Assembly (NCBI RefSeq): GCF_000972865.1
Contig: NZ_CP011144.1
Coordinates: forward strand, 3,655,118 to 3,719,117
Direction: 5' to 3'
Source of the DNA: Pseudoxanthomonas suwonensis
GTDB taxonomy: Bacteria > Pseudomonadota > Gammaproteobacteria > Xanthomonadales > Xanthomonadaceae
Length of the DNA stretch: 64,000 bases
Made by a program: the position numbers and the translations under genes. This document shows positions 1 through 8,634 of the stretch, piece by piece (position 1 is the first letter of the stretch; each line of letters opens with the position of its first letter). Under the pieces are notes generated by a model. It had not been told where the DNA came from. It ran no database searches and saw nothing but the letters and a program-made list of their open reading frames with translations.

Positions 1-1
1 C

Positions 2-403
2 ACCCCGTCGTTCTCGCAGCGGATCGTGTACGAGGCGCTGCAGGACGGCTTCATCGACCGGCACATCCCGGAGATCCGCACCCTGTACGCGGCGCAGTGC
101 CAGCGCATGCTGGCGGCACTGGAGCGCGAGTTCCCGGCACAGGTGAAGTGGAACCGCCCCGAGGGCGGCATGTTCATCTGGGTCGACCTGCCCGGGGGCA
201 TCGACAGCGGCGCGCTGCTGGCCAAGGCGATCGAGCGCAACGTGGCGTTCGTGCCGGGCGCGCCGTTCTATGCGGTCGATCCGAAGGAGAACACGCTGCG
301 GCTGTCGTTCGTCACCGTGCCGGGCGAGAAGATCGATGCCGGGGTGAAGGTGCTGGGCGAACTGATCAAGGCCGAGATCGCCGCGCTGCCGGCGGCGGCC
401 TGA
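2..403 (+). CDS. PLP-dependent aminotransferase, C-terminal part (5' end outside window)
   Basis: Only the last 133 codons are present; the reading frame is open from base 2. The segment matches the small C-terminal domain of fold-type I aminotransferases of the 2-aminoadipate/MocR-like kind. The loop RPEGGMFIWVDLP (about codons 48-60) and the carboxylate-binding arginine in LRLSF are both present. The active-site lysine would lie upstream of the window, so substrate cannot be read. The family transfers amino groups between amino acids and 2-oxoacids in the cytoplasm. The stop is 31 bases before the MOSC gene on the same strand, so the two may be co-transcribed. Confidence 0.85.
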   Translation, partial: TPSFSQRIVYEALQDGFIDRHIPEIRTLYAAQCQRMLAALEREFPAQVKWNRPEGGMFIWVDLPGGIDSGALLAKAIERNVAFVPGAPFYAVDPKENTLRLSFVTVPGEKIDAGVKVLGELIKAEIAALPAAA

Positions 404-434
404 GCGGCGGGTCCTGGGTGACGGGCGCCGCGCG

Positions 435-1133
435 ATGACGCCGCGCCTGTCGGCCACCGTCGAGGCGGTGCTGACCGGCCGGGTGGTCGACTACACCCGG
501 CCCGGCAGCCGCAGCGCAATCGCCAAGCGGGCGGTCGAGGGCCCGGTGGCGGTCGGATCCGACGGCCTGGCCGGCGACGAGCAGGGCGACCGCCGGGTGC
601 ACGGCGGTCCGGACAAGGCGATCCACCACTATCCGCGCGACCACTATGTGGCCTGGCGGGCCGAGGTCGGCCCGCATCCGCTGCTGCGGGAGCCCGGCGC
701 CTTCGGCGAGAACATCAGCACCGCCGGCGTGACCGAAGCCGACCTGTGCCTGGGCGATCGCCTGCGCCTGGGCAGCGCGCGGGTGGAGGTGTCTCAGGCG
801 CGACAGCCGTGCTGGAAGCTGTCGGACCGCTTCGGCATCGCCGACATGGCGCGCCGGGTCCAGGACAGTGGCCGCAGCGGCTGGTACTACCGCGTGCTGG
901 AACCGGGCACGGTGCAGGCCGGCGATGCGCTGGTCCTGCTCGAACGCCCACATCCGGACTGGCCGCTGCCGCGGCTGGCCGAACTGCTCTACCGGCGCAC
1001 GCTGGACCGCGACGAGCTGGCTGCGGCGCTGGCGCTGCCGCTGGTGCCGTCGTGGCGCAAGCTGTTCGAACGGCGGCTCGAGCAGGGCGATGCCGAAAGC
1101 TGGGAATCGCGGCTGGGCGGACCGGCACGCTGA
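435..1133 (+). CDS. yiiM: MOSC domain protein, YiiM type
   Basis: 232 residues. An N-terminal MOSC beta-barrel (about 25-165) carries the family cysteine in QARQPCWKL, and is followed by the short helical 3-alpha domain (about 170-225) that defines YiiM-type proteins. The family is linked to molybdenum-cofactor-dependent reduction of N-hydroxylated compounds in E. coli; here that is by analogy. The segment DRRVHGGPDKAIHHYP is the conserved substrate/cofactor loop. The start ATG follows the aminotransferase closely. A perfect 24-base inverted repeat starts 17 bases after the stop and may act as the 3' end of the transcript. Confidence 0.85.
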   Translation: MTPRLSATVEAVLTGRVVDYTRPGSRSAIAKRAVEGPVAVGSDGLAGDEQGDRRVHGGPDKAIHHYPRDHYVAWRAEVGPHPLLREPGAFGENISTAGVTEADLCLGDRLRLGSARVEVSQARQPCWKLSDRFGIADMARRVQDSGRSGWYYRVLEPGTVQAGDALVLLERPHPDWPLPRLAELLYRRTLDRDELAAALALPLVPSWRKLFERRLEQGDAESWESRLGGPAR

Positions 1134-1150
1134 TGCCGGGGCTTCCTGTG

Positions 1151-1244
1151 TGTAGGAGCGGGCATGACCGCGACACGGGCGTCGGAGCCATGAGGGCGTT
1201 GCCTGGGCCGACGGCGTCGCGTCGCGGTCATGCCCGCTCCTACA
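1151..1244. repeat. Dispersed hairpin repeat, TAGGAGC family (copy 1)
   Basis: Perfect 24-base inverted arms at 1151-1174 and 1221-1244 begin TGTAGGAGCGGG and end CCCGCTCCTACA. The interior holds the paired sub-motifs gggcgtcgg and ccgacggcg. The same architecture (TAGGAGC, about 20 bases, cggcgac, then the mirror image) recurs at 25199, 39233 and 48499 and in decayed form at about 1348 and 31880. Location directly after a stop codon suggests a REP/MITE-like element that can also serve as a 3' stabiliser or terminator. Confidence 0.85.
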
Positions 1245-1347
1245 AGAAGCACCCCTCTCCAGCCCGTCCGGCCCTCAGGCACCCCTCCGCATGCGGCGAA
1301 AGAGAGGGAGCAAAGCAGCGCCGATACGGTGGTGGCGTTTTGGGCAG

Positions 1348-1432
1348 GAGCCCAGCCTGTTGGCGACACCGGCGTCGGAGTATCGGGGCGGCCCCTGCGC
1401 CGACGGCGTCGTGTCGCCGGCAGCGATGCAGG
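1348..1432. repeat. Decayed copy of the TAGGAGC hairpin repeat
   Basis: Within the 313-base gap between the MOSC gene and the GGDEF-EAL gene, the segment holds caggagccc, ttggcgacaccggcgtcgg and the mirror ccgacggcgtcgtgtcgccggc. These match the inner modules of the intact copies at 1151 and 39233. The outer right arm (gctcctaca) is missing. No gene was recognised in the rest of the gap (1245-1347). Confidence 0.6.
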
Positions 1433-1446
1433 ACTAAGAGTGCGGC

Positions 1447-4026
1447 TCAGCCTGCCGGCCGCGTCCCGCTGTTCGCCAGCCGTCGCGCCAGTTCGTCCGG
1501 CGGCAGGCCCGGCGCGAACAGGAAACCCTGGCCGACCGGCACGCCCAGTTCCAGCAGGAAGCGACGCTGCGACTCCCGTTCCACGCCCTCGGCCACCAGG
1601 TCCAGGCCGAGGCTGCGCGCGATCGCGCCGACCGCCTCGCACACCGCCACGTCCGAGCGGTTCTCCGGCACGCCCTCGACGAACAGCTGGCTCAGCTTGA
1701 GCCCGTGGATCGGCAGCCGCCGCAGGTAGTTGAGCGCGCTGTAGCCCTCGCCGAAGTCGTCGATGGTCAGCACCACGCCCATCCGCCGCAGCTCGGCGAA
1801 GGTGCGCAGCGTGGCCGGCGCATCCTCGATCAGCACCCGCTCGGTGAACTCCAGCTCCAGCGCCGAGCCCGGCAGGTCGAATTCGCGCAGGGTCTCGGCC
1901 ACCTTCACCGCCAGGTCCTCGGCGACGAACTGGCGGTAGGAGACGTTGATCGCCACGCGGACGAAATCCAGGCCCTGTTCCCGCCACTCGCGCACCTGGC
2001 GGCAGGCCTCGCGCAGCACCCAGTCGCCGATGCGGACGATGTCGCCGGTGGTCTCGGCATGGCTGATGAACAGGTCCGGGCGCAGTTCGCCCAGCTGGTG
2101 GCTCTGCCAGCGGATCAGCGCCTCGGCGGCGACGATGCCGCCGTGCCTCAGGTCGACCTGCGGCTGGTAGACCAGGCGGAACTCGGAATTGTCCAGCGCG
2201 CGCCGCAGCTGGGTCTCGATCTGCAGCCGGTCCTGCTGCTTCTGCGCCAGGTCCGGGGTGAACACCTGCCAGCCATTGCGGCTGCGGCGCTTGCAGTCGT
2301 ACATGGCGATGTCGGCACTCTGGATCAGCTGCTGCGGCCGGGTGCCGTCGGTCGGCGCGTAAGCAATACCGATGCTGGCGCTGATGGTGAACTCGTCCTC
2401 GCCGAACAGGAACGGGCGCGTCAGCGCCTGCAGCACTGCATCGGCCAGTTGCGGCGCGTGCGCGCGTTCGTTGCCGTCGCACAGCACCAGGAACTCGTCG
2501 CCGCCGAAGCGCGCGAGCAGGCCTTCGGTGCCGATCGCGTGGGCGATGCGCTGGCCGGTACGGACCAGCAGGTCGTCGCCGGCGGCGTGGCCGAGCACGT
2601 CGTTGACCGTCTTGAACCGGTCCAGGTCGATGTACAGCACCGCCACCTCGGCCTGCGCCGGCTCGCCCAGCCGCGCGTCCAGCTCGCCCAGGATCGCGTC
2701 GCGGTTGAGGATGCCGGTGAGCGGGTCGGTGCGCGCCTGGATCCGCAGGGTTTCCTCGGCCTGCTTGCGCTCGGTGATGTCCTGCAGGGTGCCGGCGATG
2801 CGCGGCGAGACGTGGTTGCCGTGCTCGACCTCGCCGATCATGCGGATCCAGAACGCGTGGCCGTCGCCGCGCTGGCCCTGCAGTTCCAGGTCGAAGCCGG
2901 TGCGCTGGCCGAACTCGCGTTCCAGTGCGGCCTCCAGGCGGTGGCGGTCGCCGCTGCGCAGCCGCGCCAGCAGGTCGTCCATGGCGTGCGCGCCCGGCTC
3001 CAGGCCGACGATGCGCAGGGCTTCGCCGGTCAGGTACAGGCGCTGGCGGCCGCGGTCCCATTCCCAGCCGCCGATGTGCGCCAGCGACTGCGCGCGGTCG
3101 AACAGGGTGCTGTCGCGCTTGAGGTCGGTGATGTCGCTGAACAGCACGAACACGTGGTCGGCCTCGGCGCGGCCGGAGGAGAACACCGGCACGGTGGTCG
3201 CCGAGATCCAGACCATCCGGTCGCTGGGCCGGTGGTGCAGGCCGATGGTGGTGCTGGGGACGATCTGGCCGGTGCGCAGCGCGCGCTGCGGCGGCCACTG
3301 GTCCGCCGGTAGCACCCGGCCGTGCTCGTCGACGATGGTCCATTCCTCGGCATGCGAGCGCAGGTCGGCCTCCAGCCCGGCGCCGAGGATCCGGTGCGCG
3401 GCGGGGTTGGCTGACAGCAGGACGAAATTGCGGTCGAGCAGGATCACGCCCTTGTCGATCGACTCCATCAGCAGCCGGTAGCGCGACTCGGCCTGCCAGC
3501 GGCCGCTGAGGTCGCGGGCCACGGCGACGATGCAGCGGCGGCCGGCGTGCTCGAATCCGGCCGAGTGCACCTCGACCGGGAAGCGGCTGCCGTCGCCGCG
3601 CATGTTGGTGACCTCGATGACGTAGGTCTCGCCGCGGTTGAGCGTCTCCCACACCGGCATCAGGTGGTCCGGCGGCAGGTCCGGGTTGAGCGTCTCGATC
3701 GGCTGGCCGACGATGTCCTCGCGCGGCCGATGGTAGGCGCGGATACCGGCCTTGTTGAGGTCCAGGACGATGCCGGTCTCGCTGAGGATGCTGACCGGGT
3801 CCGGCACCGCGTCGAACAGGGCGTGGTAGCGCAGCCGCGCCGACTCGCCCTCGGCCAGCGCCTGGTGCAGGGCGTCGCGGGCCTGCTGCAGGAGCAGGCG
3901 CGTGGCGGCGGGCAGGGCGCGGTCGTGCAGGGCGTGCTCTTGCAGGGCTCGTTCCAGCGCGGCCAAAACCGCTTCCGGCTCCGCCTGCAGCACGGACTCG
4001 GAGACGGCCTGGCCGGCAGCGTTCAT
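1447..4026 (-). CDS. Triple PAS - GGDEF - EAL cyclic-di-GMP signalling protein
   Basis: 859 residues from the ATG that overlaps the upstream lyase stop (ATGA at 4023-4026). An N-terminal helical lead-in (1-60) is followed by three PAS domains (about 62-180, 180-310, 312-430), each closing with the usual DIT/DLS segment. A GGDEF domain (about 435-600) has the intact motif RFGGDEF, and an EAL domain (about 610-850) has intact EAL in AAEALIRW. The EAL metal and catalytic positions INVS, ELEFTE, IDDFG, AEGVE and QGF are present. Loop 6 reads DDFGEGYSA rather than DDFGTGYSS, and the usual KID reads KLS. No transmembrane segment is seen, so it is likely cytoplasmic. Both synthesis and breakdown of c-di-GMP are possible. 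It is the last gene of the leucine-degradation operon. Confidence 0.95.
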   Translation of the reverse strand: MNAAGQAVSESVLQAEPEAVLAALERALQEHALHDRALPAATRLLLQQARDALHQALAEGESARLRYHALFDAVPDPVSILSETGIVLDLNKAGIRAYHRPREDIVGQPIETLNPDLPPDHLMPVWETLNRGETYVIEVTNMRGDGSRFPVEVHSAGFEHAGRRCIVAVARDLSGRWQAESRYRLLMESIDKGVILLDRNFVLLSANPAAHRILGAGLEADLRSHAEEWTIVDEHGRVLPADQWPPQRALRTGQIVPSTTIGLHHRPSDRMVWISATTVPVFSSGRAEADHVFVLFSDITDLKRDSTLFDRAQSLAHIGGWEWDRGRQRLYLTGEALRIVGLEPGAHAMDDLLARLRSGDRHRLEAALEREFGQRTGFDLELQGQRGDGHAFWIRMIGEVEHGNHVSPRIAGTLQDITERKQAEETLRIQARTDPLTGILNRDAILGELDARLGEPAQAEVAVLYIDLDRFKTVNDVLGHAAGDDLLVRTGQRIAHAIGTEGLLARFGGDEFLVLCDGNERAHAPQLADAVLQALTRPFLFGEDEFTISASIGIAYAPTDGTRPQQLIQSADIAMYDCKRRSRNGWQVFTPDLAQKQQDRLQIETQLRRALDNSEFRLVYQPQVDLRHGGIVAAEALIRWQSHQLGELRPDLFISHAETTGDIVRIGDWVLREACRQVREWREQGLDFVRVAINVSYRQFVAEDLAVKVAETLREFDLPGSALELEFTERVLIEDAPATLRTFAELRRMGVVLTIDDFGEGYSALNYLRRLPIHGLKLSQLFVEGVPENRSDVAVCEAVGAIARSLGLDLVAEGVERESQRRFLLELGVPVGQGFLFAPGLPPDELARRLANSGTRPAG

Positions 4027-4916
4027 GCGGCCGCCAGCGCCCGCCCGACCTTGCTGCCGGTGGCCCGGCCGAGTTTCGCGGCCAGCCAGCGGCCGGTATC
4101 CGCCAGCGCCTCCAGCTCGATGCCGGTGTCGATGCCCATGCCGTGCAGCATATACACCAGGTCCTCGCTGGCAACATTGCCGCTGGCGCCCTTGGCGTAG
4201 GGGCAGCCGCCGGTGCCGGCCACCGCCGAGTCGGCCACCCGCACCCCGGCCTCGACGCAGGCGGCGACGTTGGCCACGGCCTGGCCCCAGGTATCGTGGA
4301 AATGCACCGCCAGCGCCGCCATCGGCACCTCGGCGGCGACCGCCAGCAGCATGTCGCGCGCCTGGCGCGGCGTGCCCACGCCGATGGTGTCGCCGAGCGA
4401 GACCTCGTAGCAGCCCAGGTCGTGCAGCCGGCGCGCGACCCGCACCACGTCGGCCAGCGGCACCGCGCCCTGGTAGGGGCAGCCGAGCACGGTGGAGACG
4501 TAGCCGCGCACGCGCACCCCGTCCTGCCTGGCCCGCGCCAGCACCGGCGCGAAGCGTTCGATCGATTCGTCGATCGAGGCGTTGGTGTTCCTGCGGTTGA
4601 ACGCCTCGGACGCGGCGGTGAACACCGCCACCTCGTCGGCGCCGGCGGCGCGGGCGCGTTCGTAGCCCTGTTCGTTCGGCACCAGCACCGGGTACGCCAC
4701 GCCGGGGCGGCGCTGGATGCCGGCCATCACCTCTGCCGCGTCGGCCAGCTGCGGCACCCACTTCGGGCTGACGAAGCTGGTCGCCTCGATGCTGCGCAGG
4801 CCGGTGGCCGAGAGCCGGTCGACCAGTTCGATCTTGTCGGCGGTGGCGACCATCGCCGGTTCGTTCTGCAGCCCGTCGCGCGGGCCGACCTCGACGATGC
4901 GGACGAAGTCGCTCAT
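4023..4916 (-). CDS. liuE: Hydroxymethylglutaryl-CoA lyase
   Basis: 297 residues, full family length (TIM barrel). It cleaves 3-hydroxy-3-methylglutaryl-CoA to acetyl-CoA and acetoacetate, the last step of leucine breakdown. The divalent-metal aspartate is D14 in GPRDGLQNE. The metal-binding histidines lie in VHFHDTWGQ, and the catalytic cysteine is C238 in the signature GTGGCPYAKGASGNVASED. The start ATG overlaps the stop of the carboxylase alpha gene (4913-4916), and its own stop overlaps the next gene's start (4023-4026). Translation of the three genes is therefore probably coupled. Confidence 0.97.
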   Translation of the reverse strand: MSDFVRIVEVGPRDGLQNEPAMVATADKIELVDRLSATGLRSIEATSFVSPKWVPQLADAAEVMAGIQRRPGVAYPVLVPNEQGYERARAAGADEVAVFTAASEAFNRRNTNASIDESIERFAPVLARARQDGVRVRGYVSTVLGCPYQGAVPLADVVRVARRLHDLGCYEVSLGDTIGVGTPRQARDMLLAVAAEVPMAALAVHFHDTWGQAVANVAACVEAGVRVADSAVAGTGGCPYAKGASGNVASEDLVYMLHGMGIDTGIELEALADTGRWLAAKLGRATGSKVGRALAAA

Positions 4917-7000
4917 GCCTGCTCCGCCGACTCGCCCGCGGGCTCGACGGCAGGTTCGGCCGCGGCCACGACCGCGAGCACGGCGTCGGCCTCGACGAAG
5001 TCGCCGGCGGCCGCGCGCAGTTCGGCGAGCACGCCGTCGCGCGGGGCCCTAACCGTCAGTTCCATCTTCATCGCCTCCATCACCAGCAGCTCGGCGCCGG
5101 CGGCCACGACCTGCCCGGGGGCGGCCTTGACCAGCACCACCCGGCCCGGCATCGGCGCCAGCACGCGGCCGTCGCCGCCGGCGTCGTCGCCGCCTTCGGC
5201 GCGCTCGGCCGGCAGCAGGCGCAGCGGCAGGCGCCGCTGGCCGTCGTGCAGTTCGAGCAGGTCCCCGTCGAGGAAGGCCGCCAGCCGCCATCCCTGACCG
5301 TCGATACGCAGGTCGAGGATGCCGTCGGCCAGGCGCGCGCCGGCGACCGCGTGCTCGGTGCCGTCCACCGCGATCCGCCAGTCGCCGCCATGGCCGGTCG
5401 CGGCGGCCTCGTGGACCCGGCCGCCGGCCTGCAGGCGCAGCCGGCTCGGGGCGCGGCCGTGCAGGCGCCAGCCGTCGGCCACCGCCCATGGCGAATGCGG
5501 GTCGCCGCCGGCCGCATCGGCGGCGGCTTCGCCGGCCTGGCGGCGCAGGAGCAGGGCGGTGCAGGCGGCGGCCAGCAGCGGCGTGGACACCGGCGCATCG
5601 GCGTGGAGGAATTCGTCCAGGTGGCGGTCCAGGTAGCCGGTGTCGATCCGGCCCTCGACCACAGCCGGGTGCCGCGCCAGCGCCTCGAGGAAGGCCAGGT
5701 TGGTCTTGGGGCCGGCCACGTGGCACTGCGCCAGCGCCTCGCGCAGGCGCGCCAGCGCGTGCGGCCGGTCGCTGTCGTGGACGATCAGCTTGGCGATCAT
5801 CGGGTCGTAGAACACGGTCACCGTGTCGCCGGCTTCCACCCCGGCGTCGATCCGGACCTGCGGCGACGGCGGTGGCAGTTCCAGCGCGCGCAGGGTGCCG
5901 GAGGCGGGCAGGAAGCCGGAGTCGGGATCCTCGGCGTACAGCCGCACCTCGATCGCGTGGCCGTGCTGCGGCACCTGTTCCTGGACCATCGGCAGCGGCT
6001 GCCCGGCGGCCACCTGCAGCTGCCATTCGACCAGGTCCAGGCCGGTGACCATCTCGGTGACCGGGTGTTCGACCTGGAGGCGGGTGTTGATCTCCATGAA
6101 GTAGAAGTGGCCGTCGCCGTCGACGATGAATTCGACGGTGCCGGCGTTGACGTAGCCGATCGCGCGCGCGGCGGTGACCGCGGCCTCGCCCATGGCCGCG
6201 CGCAACTCCGGGGTCAGGAACGGCGAGGGCGATTCCTCCAGCACCTTCTGGTAGCGGCGCTGCGCCGAGCATTCGCGCTCGTTGAGGTGGATGAGGTTGC
6301 CGTGCGCGTCGCCGAACACCTGCACTTCGATGTGCCGCGGCGAGGCGACGTAGCGCTCCAGCAGCACCCGGTCGCGGCCGAAGGCGTTGCTCGCCTCGCG
6401 CTGGCAGCTTTCCAGCGCCGGCACGAAGTCCTCCAGCCGGTGGACCACGCGCATGCCCTTGCCGCCGCCGCCGTGCGCGGCCTTGACCATCAGCGGAAAG
6501 CCGGTCCGCGCGGCCTCGCGCGAGAGCGTGGCCAGCGACTGGTCCTCGCCGTTGTAGCCGGGCACCACCGGCACGCCGGCCTGTGCCATCAGCTGCTTGG
6601 CGCCGGCCTTGCTGCCCATGCGCCGCATCGACTCGGCGCGCGGGCCGACGAACGCCAGTCCGGCCGCGGCCACCGCCTCGGCGAAGTCCGCGTTCTCGGA
6701 CAGGAAGCCGTAGCCGGGATGGATCGCCTGCGCGCCGCTGTCCCGCGCCGCGCGGATCACCGCGTCGCCGCGCAGGTAGCTGTCGGCCGGCGCCGGGCCG
6801 CCGATGCAGTGCGCCTCGTCGGCCAGGCGCACGTGCAGCGCGCCGGCGTCGGCCTCCGAATACACCGCCACGCTGGCGATGCCCAGCCGGCGGCAGGTGC
6901 GGATGATGCGGCAGGCGATCTCGCCGCGGTTGGCGATCAGTATCTTGTCGAACGTGCCGGTATGGGGCGTGCCGGTCTGAAGCGTGCTTGTCTGGGGCAT
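4913..7000 (-). CDS. liuD: Methylcrotonyl-CoA carboxylase, biotin-carrying alpha subunit
   Basis: 695 residues from the ATG at 7000. An in-frame ATG at 7036 would add 12 residues and overlap the VOC gene, so it is less likely. The biotin carboxylase domain (about 17-460) shows KILIANRGEIACR, the ATP-grasp loop HGGGGKGMR, ERECSAQRRYQK and MEINTRLQVEH. A linker domain follows, then a C-terminal biotin carrier with the biotinylated lysine K645 in EAMKME. With the beta subunit at 13538 it would carboxylate 3-methylcrotonyl-CoA. The pathway context points to MCC over propionyl- or geranyl-CoA carboxylase. The N-terminus contains a short repetitive T/G/H-rich stretch before the conserved fold. Confidence 0.95.
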   Translation of the reverse strand: MPQTSTLQTGTPHTGTFDKILIANRGEIACRIIRTCRRLGIASVAVYSEADAGALHVRLADEAHCIGGPAPADSYLRGDAVIRAARDSGAQAIHPGYGFLSENADFAEAVAAAGLAFVGPRAESMRRMGSKAGAKQLMAQAGVPVVPGYNGEDQSLATLSREAARTGFPLMVKAAHGGGGKGMRVVHRLEDFVPALESCQREASNAFGRDRVLLERYVASPRHIEVQVFGDAHGNLIHLNERECSAQRRYQKVLEESPSPFLTPELRAAMGEAAVTAARAIGYVNAGTVEFIVDGDGHFYFMEINTRLQVEHPVTEMVTGLDLVEWQLQVAAGQPLPMVQEQVPQHGHAIEVRLYAEDPDSGFLPASGTLRALELPPPSPQVRIDAGVEAGDTVTVFYDPMIAKLIVHDSDRPHALARLREALAQCHVAGPKTNLAFLEALARHPAVVEGRIDTGYLDRHLDEFLHADAPVSTPLLAAACTALLLRRQAGEAAADAAGGDPHSPWAVADGWRLHGRAPSRLRLQAGGRVHEAAATGHGGDWRIAVDGTEHAVAGARLADGILDLRIDGQGWRLAAFLDGDLLELHDGQRRLPLRLLPAERAEGGDDAGGDGRVLAPMPGRVVLVKAAPGQVVAAGAELLVMEAMKMELTVRAPRDGVLAELRAAAGDFVEADAVLAVVAAAEPAVEPAGESAEQA

Positions 7001-7017
7001 GCGAGTCTGCGACCTGC

Positions 7018-7404
7018 CTATTCCGGTTGGTGGCATACGGCCTCGACGTTGTTGCCGTCGGGGTCGAGGATGAAGGCGCCGTAGTAGTTCGGGTGGTAGT
7101 GCGGGCGCAGGCCGGGCGCGCCGTTGTCGCGGCCGCCGGCGGCCAGTGCGGCGTGGTGGAAGGCGTCCACCGTGGCCCGCGAGCCGGCGAGGAAGGCGAC
7201 ATGCACGCCGCCGTGCGCGGTGCCGCCGTCGCCGATCCAGAAATACGGCTTGCCGTGGTCGCCGAAGCCGGCGTGGGAGCTGCCGCCGGTCTGCGCCGGG
7301 TCGACCTCCATCACCACGGCGATGCCCAGCGGCGCCAGCGCCTGCGCGTAGAACGCGCGGCTGCGGGCGAAGTCGGAAACGGTGAACCCGAGATGGTCGA
7401 GCAT
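7018..7404 (-). CDS. VOC (glyoxalase/bleomycin-resistance fold) protein
   Basis: 128 residues forming one vicinal-oxygen-chelate module pair: LDHLGFTVSDFARSRAFYAQ at the start and GAFILDPDGNNVEAVCH at the end. The family holds isomerases, dioxygenases and binding proteins; the substrate cannot be told from sequence. It sits between the hydratase gene (4-base gap) and the carboxylase alpha gene (17-base gap) inside the leucine-degradation operon, so it is transcribed with them. A role on a CoA-ester or aldehyde side product of the pathway is possible but only inferred. Confidence 0.9.
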   Translation of the reverse strand: MLDHLGFTVSDFARSRAFYAQALAPLGIAVVMEVDPAQTGGSSHAGFGDHGKPYFWIGDGGTAHGGVHVAFLAGSRATVDAFHHAALAAGGRDNGAPGLRPHYHPNYYGAFILDPDGNNVEAVCHQPE

Positions 7405-7408
7405 GGCC

Positions 7409-8197
7409 TCACTCCTTCGGCGCCCAGGCGGGCGCGCGTTTCTCCAGGAACGCGCCGATGCCTTCCTGGCCTTCCGGCGACACCCGCAGGCGGGCGATCA
7501 GGTCGGCGTTGGCGCGGTCGCAGGCGACCGCGTCGGCCACGTGCGCGGCCTGGCGCACCAGCGCCTTGGCCGTGGCCGCCGCCAGCGGCGCGGCGCGGCA
7601 CAGCAGGCCGACCTGGGCCTCGACCGCCGCGTCCAGCGCGTCGGCGGCCACGACCTGGTGCAGCAGGCCGATCGACAGCGCGGTGTCGGCGTCGAACGAC
7701 TCGGCCGTGGCGAACCAGCGCCGCGCCTGGCGCGTGCCGATCGCGGCGACGACATACGGCGAGATCACCGCCGGCAGCAGGCCCAGCCGGCTCTCGGTCA
7801 GGCCGAAGCGCGCGGCCGGGGTGCCGATGGCGATGTCGCAGCAGGCGACCAGGCCGACGCCGCCGCCGAAGGCCGGGCCGTGCACGCGGGCGATGGTCGG
7901 CCGCGGCAGCTCGTCCAGGGTGCGCATCAACCGGGCCAGGGCCAGGGCGTCGGCGCGGTTCTCGTCCTCGCCGGCGGCGGCCATGCCGCGCATCCACTGC
8001 AGGTCGGCGCCGGCCGAGAACGAGGCGCCTTCGCCCTCCAGCACCACCACCCGCACCGCCGGGTCCGCGCCGGCGGCCTGCAGCGCCGCGGTCAGCGCCG
8101 CGATCAGGGCCGGGTCGAAGGCGTTGTGCAGCTGCGGGCGGTTCAGGCGCAGGCGCAGCACGGGGCCTGCGCGTTCGATCAGCAGCGGTTCCGCCAT
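7409..8197 (-). CDS. liuC: Enoyl-CoA hydratase family protein, probable methylglutaconyl-CoA hydratase
   Basis: 262 residues from the ATG at 8197. A longer open frame runs upstream but its extra residues do not resemble the family. Crotonase-fold features are visible: the oxyanion-hole segment SAGADLQWM (about residue 60-70) and the helix HGPAFGGGVGLVACCDIAIG, then LTESRLGLLPAVISPYV. In leucine breakdown this enzyme hydrates 3-methylglutaconyl-CoA to HMG-CoA. The assignment to that step rests on its place at the head of the operon with carboxylase alpha and HMG-CoA lyase. Confidence 0.92.
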   Translation of the reverse strand: MAEPLLIERAGPVLRLRLNRPQLHNAFDPALIAALTAALQAAGADPAVRVVVLEGEGASFSAGADLQWMRGMAAAGEDENRADALALARLMRTLDELPRPTIARVHGPAFGGGVGLVACCDIAIGTPAARFGLTESRLGLLPAVISPYVVAAIGTRQARRWFATAESFDADTALSIGLLHQVVAADALDAAVEAQVGLLCRAAPLAAATAKALVRQAAHVADAVACDRANADLIARLRVSPEGQEGIGAFLEKRAPAWAPKE

Positions 8198-8634
8198 CGT
8201 CGTTCCCGGAAGGTTGCAGTCCCGGATGATAGCCGCCGGCGCTGGCGCGGCCATGACGCAGCGCGGCGTCGTGGCGGGTGCACGCCGCGGCGGCGGACCG
8301 GCGATGGATCCGGGAACGGTTCCCGGCGGCCGGATGCAGCGGCGTCGTCCGACCGGCCCACAGGAGCGCCCACCGTGGTCGGGCCCGTGGAGGGCAGCCC
8401 ACCGCACGATCCGGTCGCCCGCCGCCGGCGGACCGGAGGAGGTGTCGGCCGCCCGCGGATCGCGCTATCGGCGGGCGATCCTTGCTGGCGCGGGGATGTG
8501 GACGAGCATCGCGACGAACTCAACCAACATCCGGGTGAAAGCGACGGCAGGATCCATGGGCAGGGCGCCCGCATCGGCAGCGCCAGGGGCAGCGATCTGG
8601 CGATGCTCCGGACGATCGCGAACGGCATCCAGAC
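8198..8634. other. Gap between hydratase and FTR1 genes
   Basis: 437 bases without a convincing gene. It should hold the promoter of the leucine-degradation operon. A possible -10 (TATCAT on the minus strand, at 8226-8231) lies about 28 bases before the hydratase start, but no good -35 was seen. The only coding candidate is the 57-codon frame described separately at 8465-8638. No repeat of the two families described elsewhere was found here. Confidence 0.4.

Noticed and set aside
989..4177. Very long open frame overlapping the GGDEF-EAL gene in another frame
   Set aside because: Composition is arginine/proline/alanine-rich without motifs; it is an antisense/alternate-frame shadow typical of GC-rich DNA.
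8179..8628. 149-codon minus-strand frame in the gap before the FTR1 gene
   Set aside because: Arginine/proline/serine-rich and partly overlapping the hydratase start; no supporting signal.
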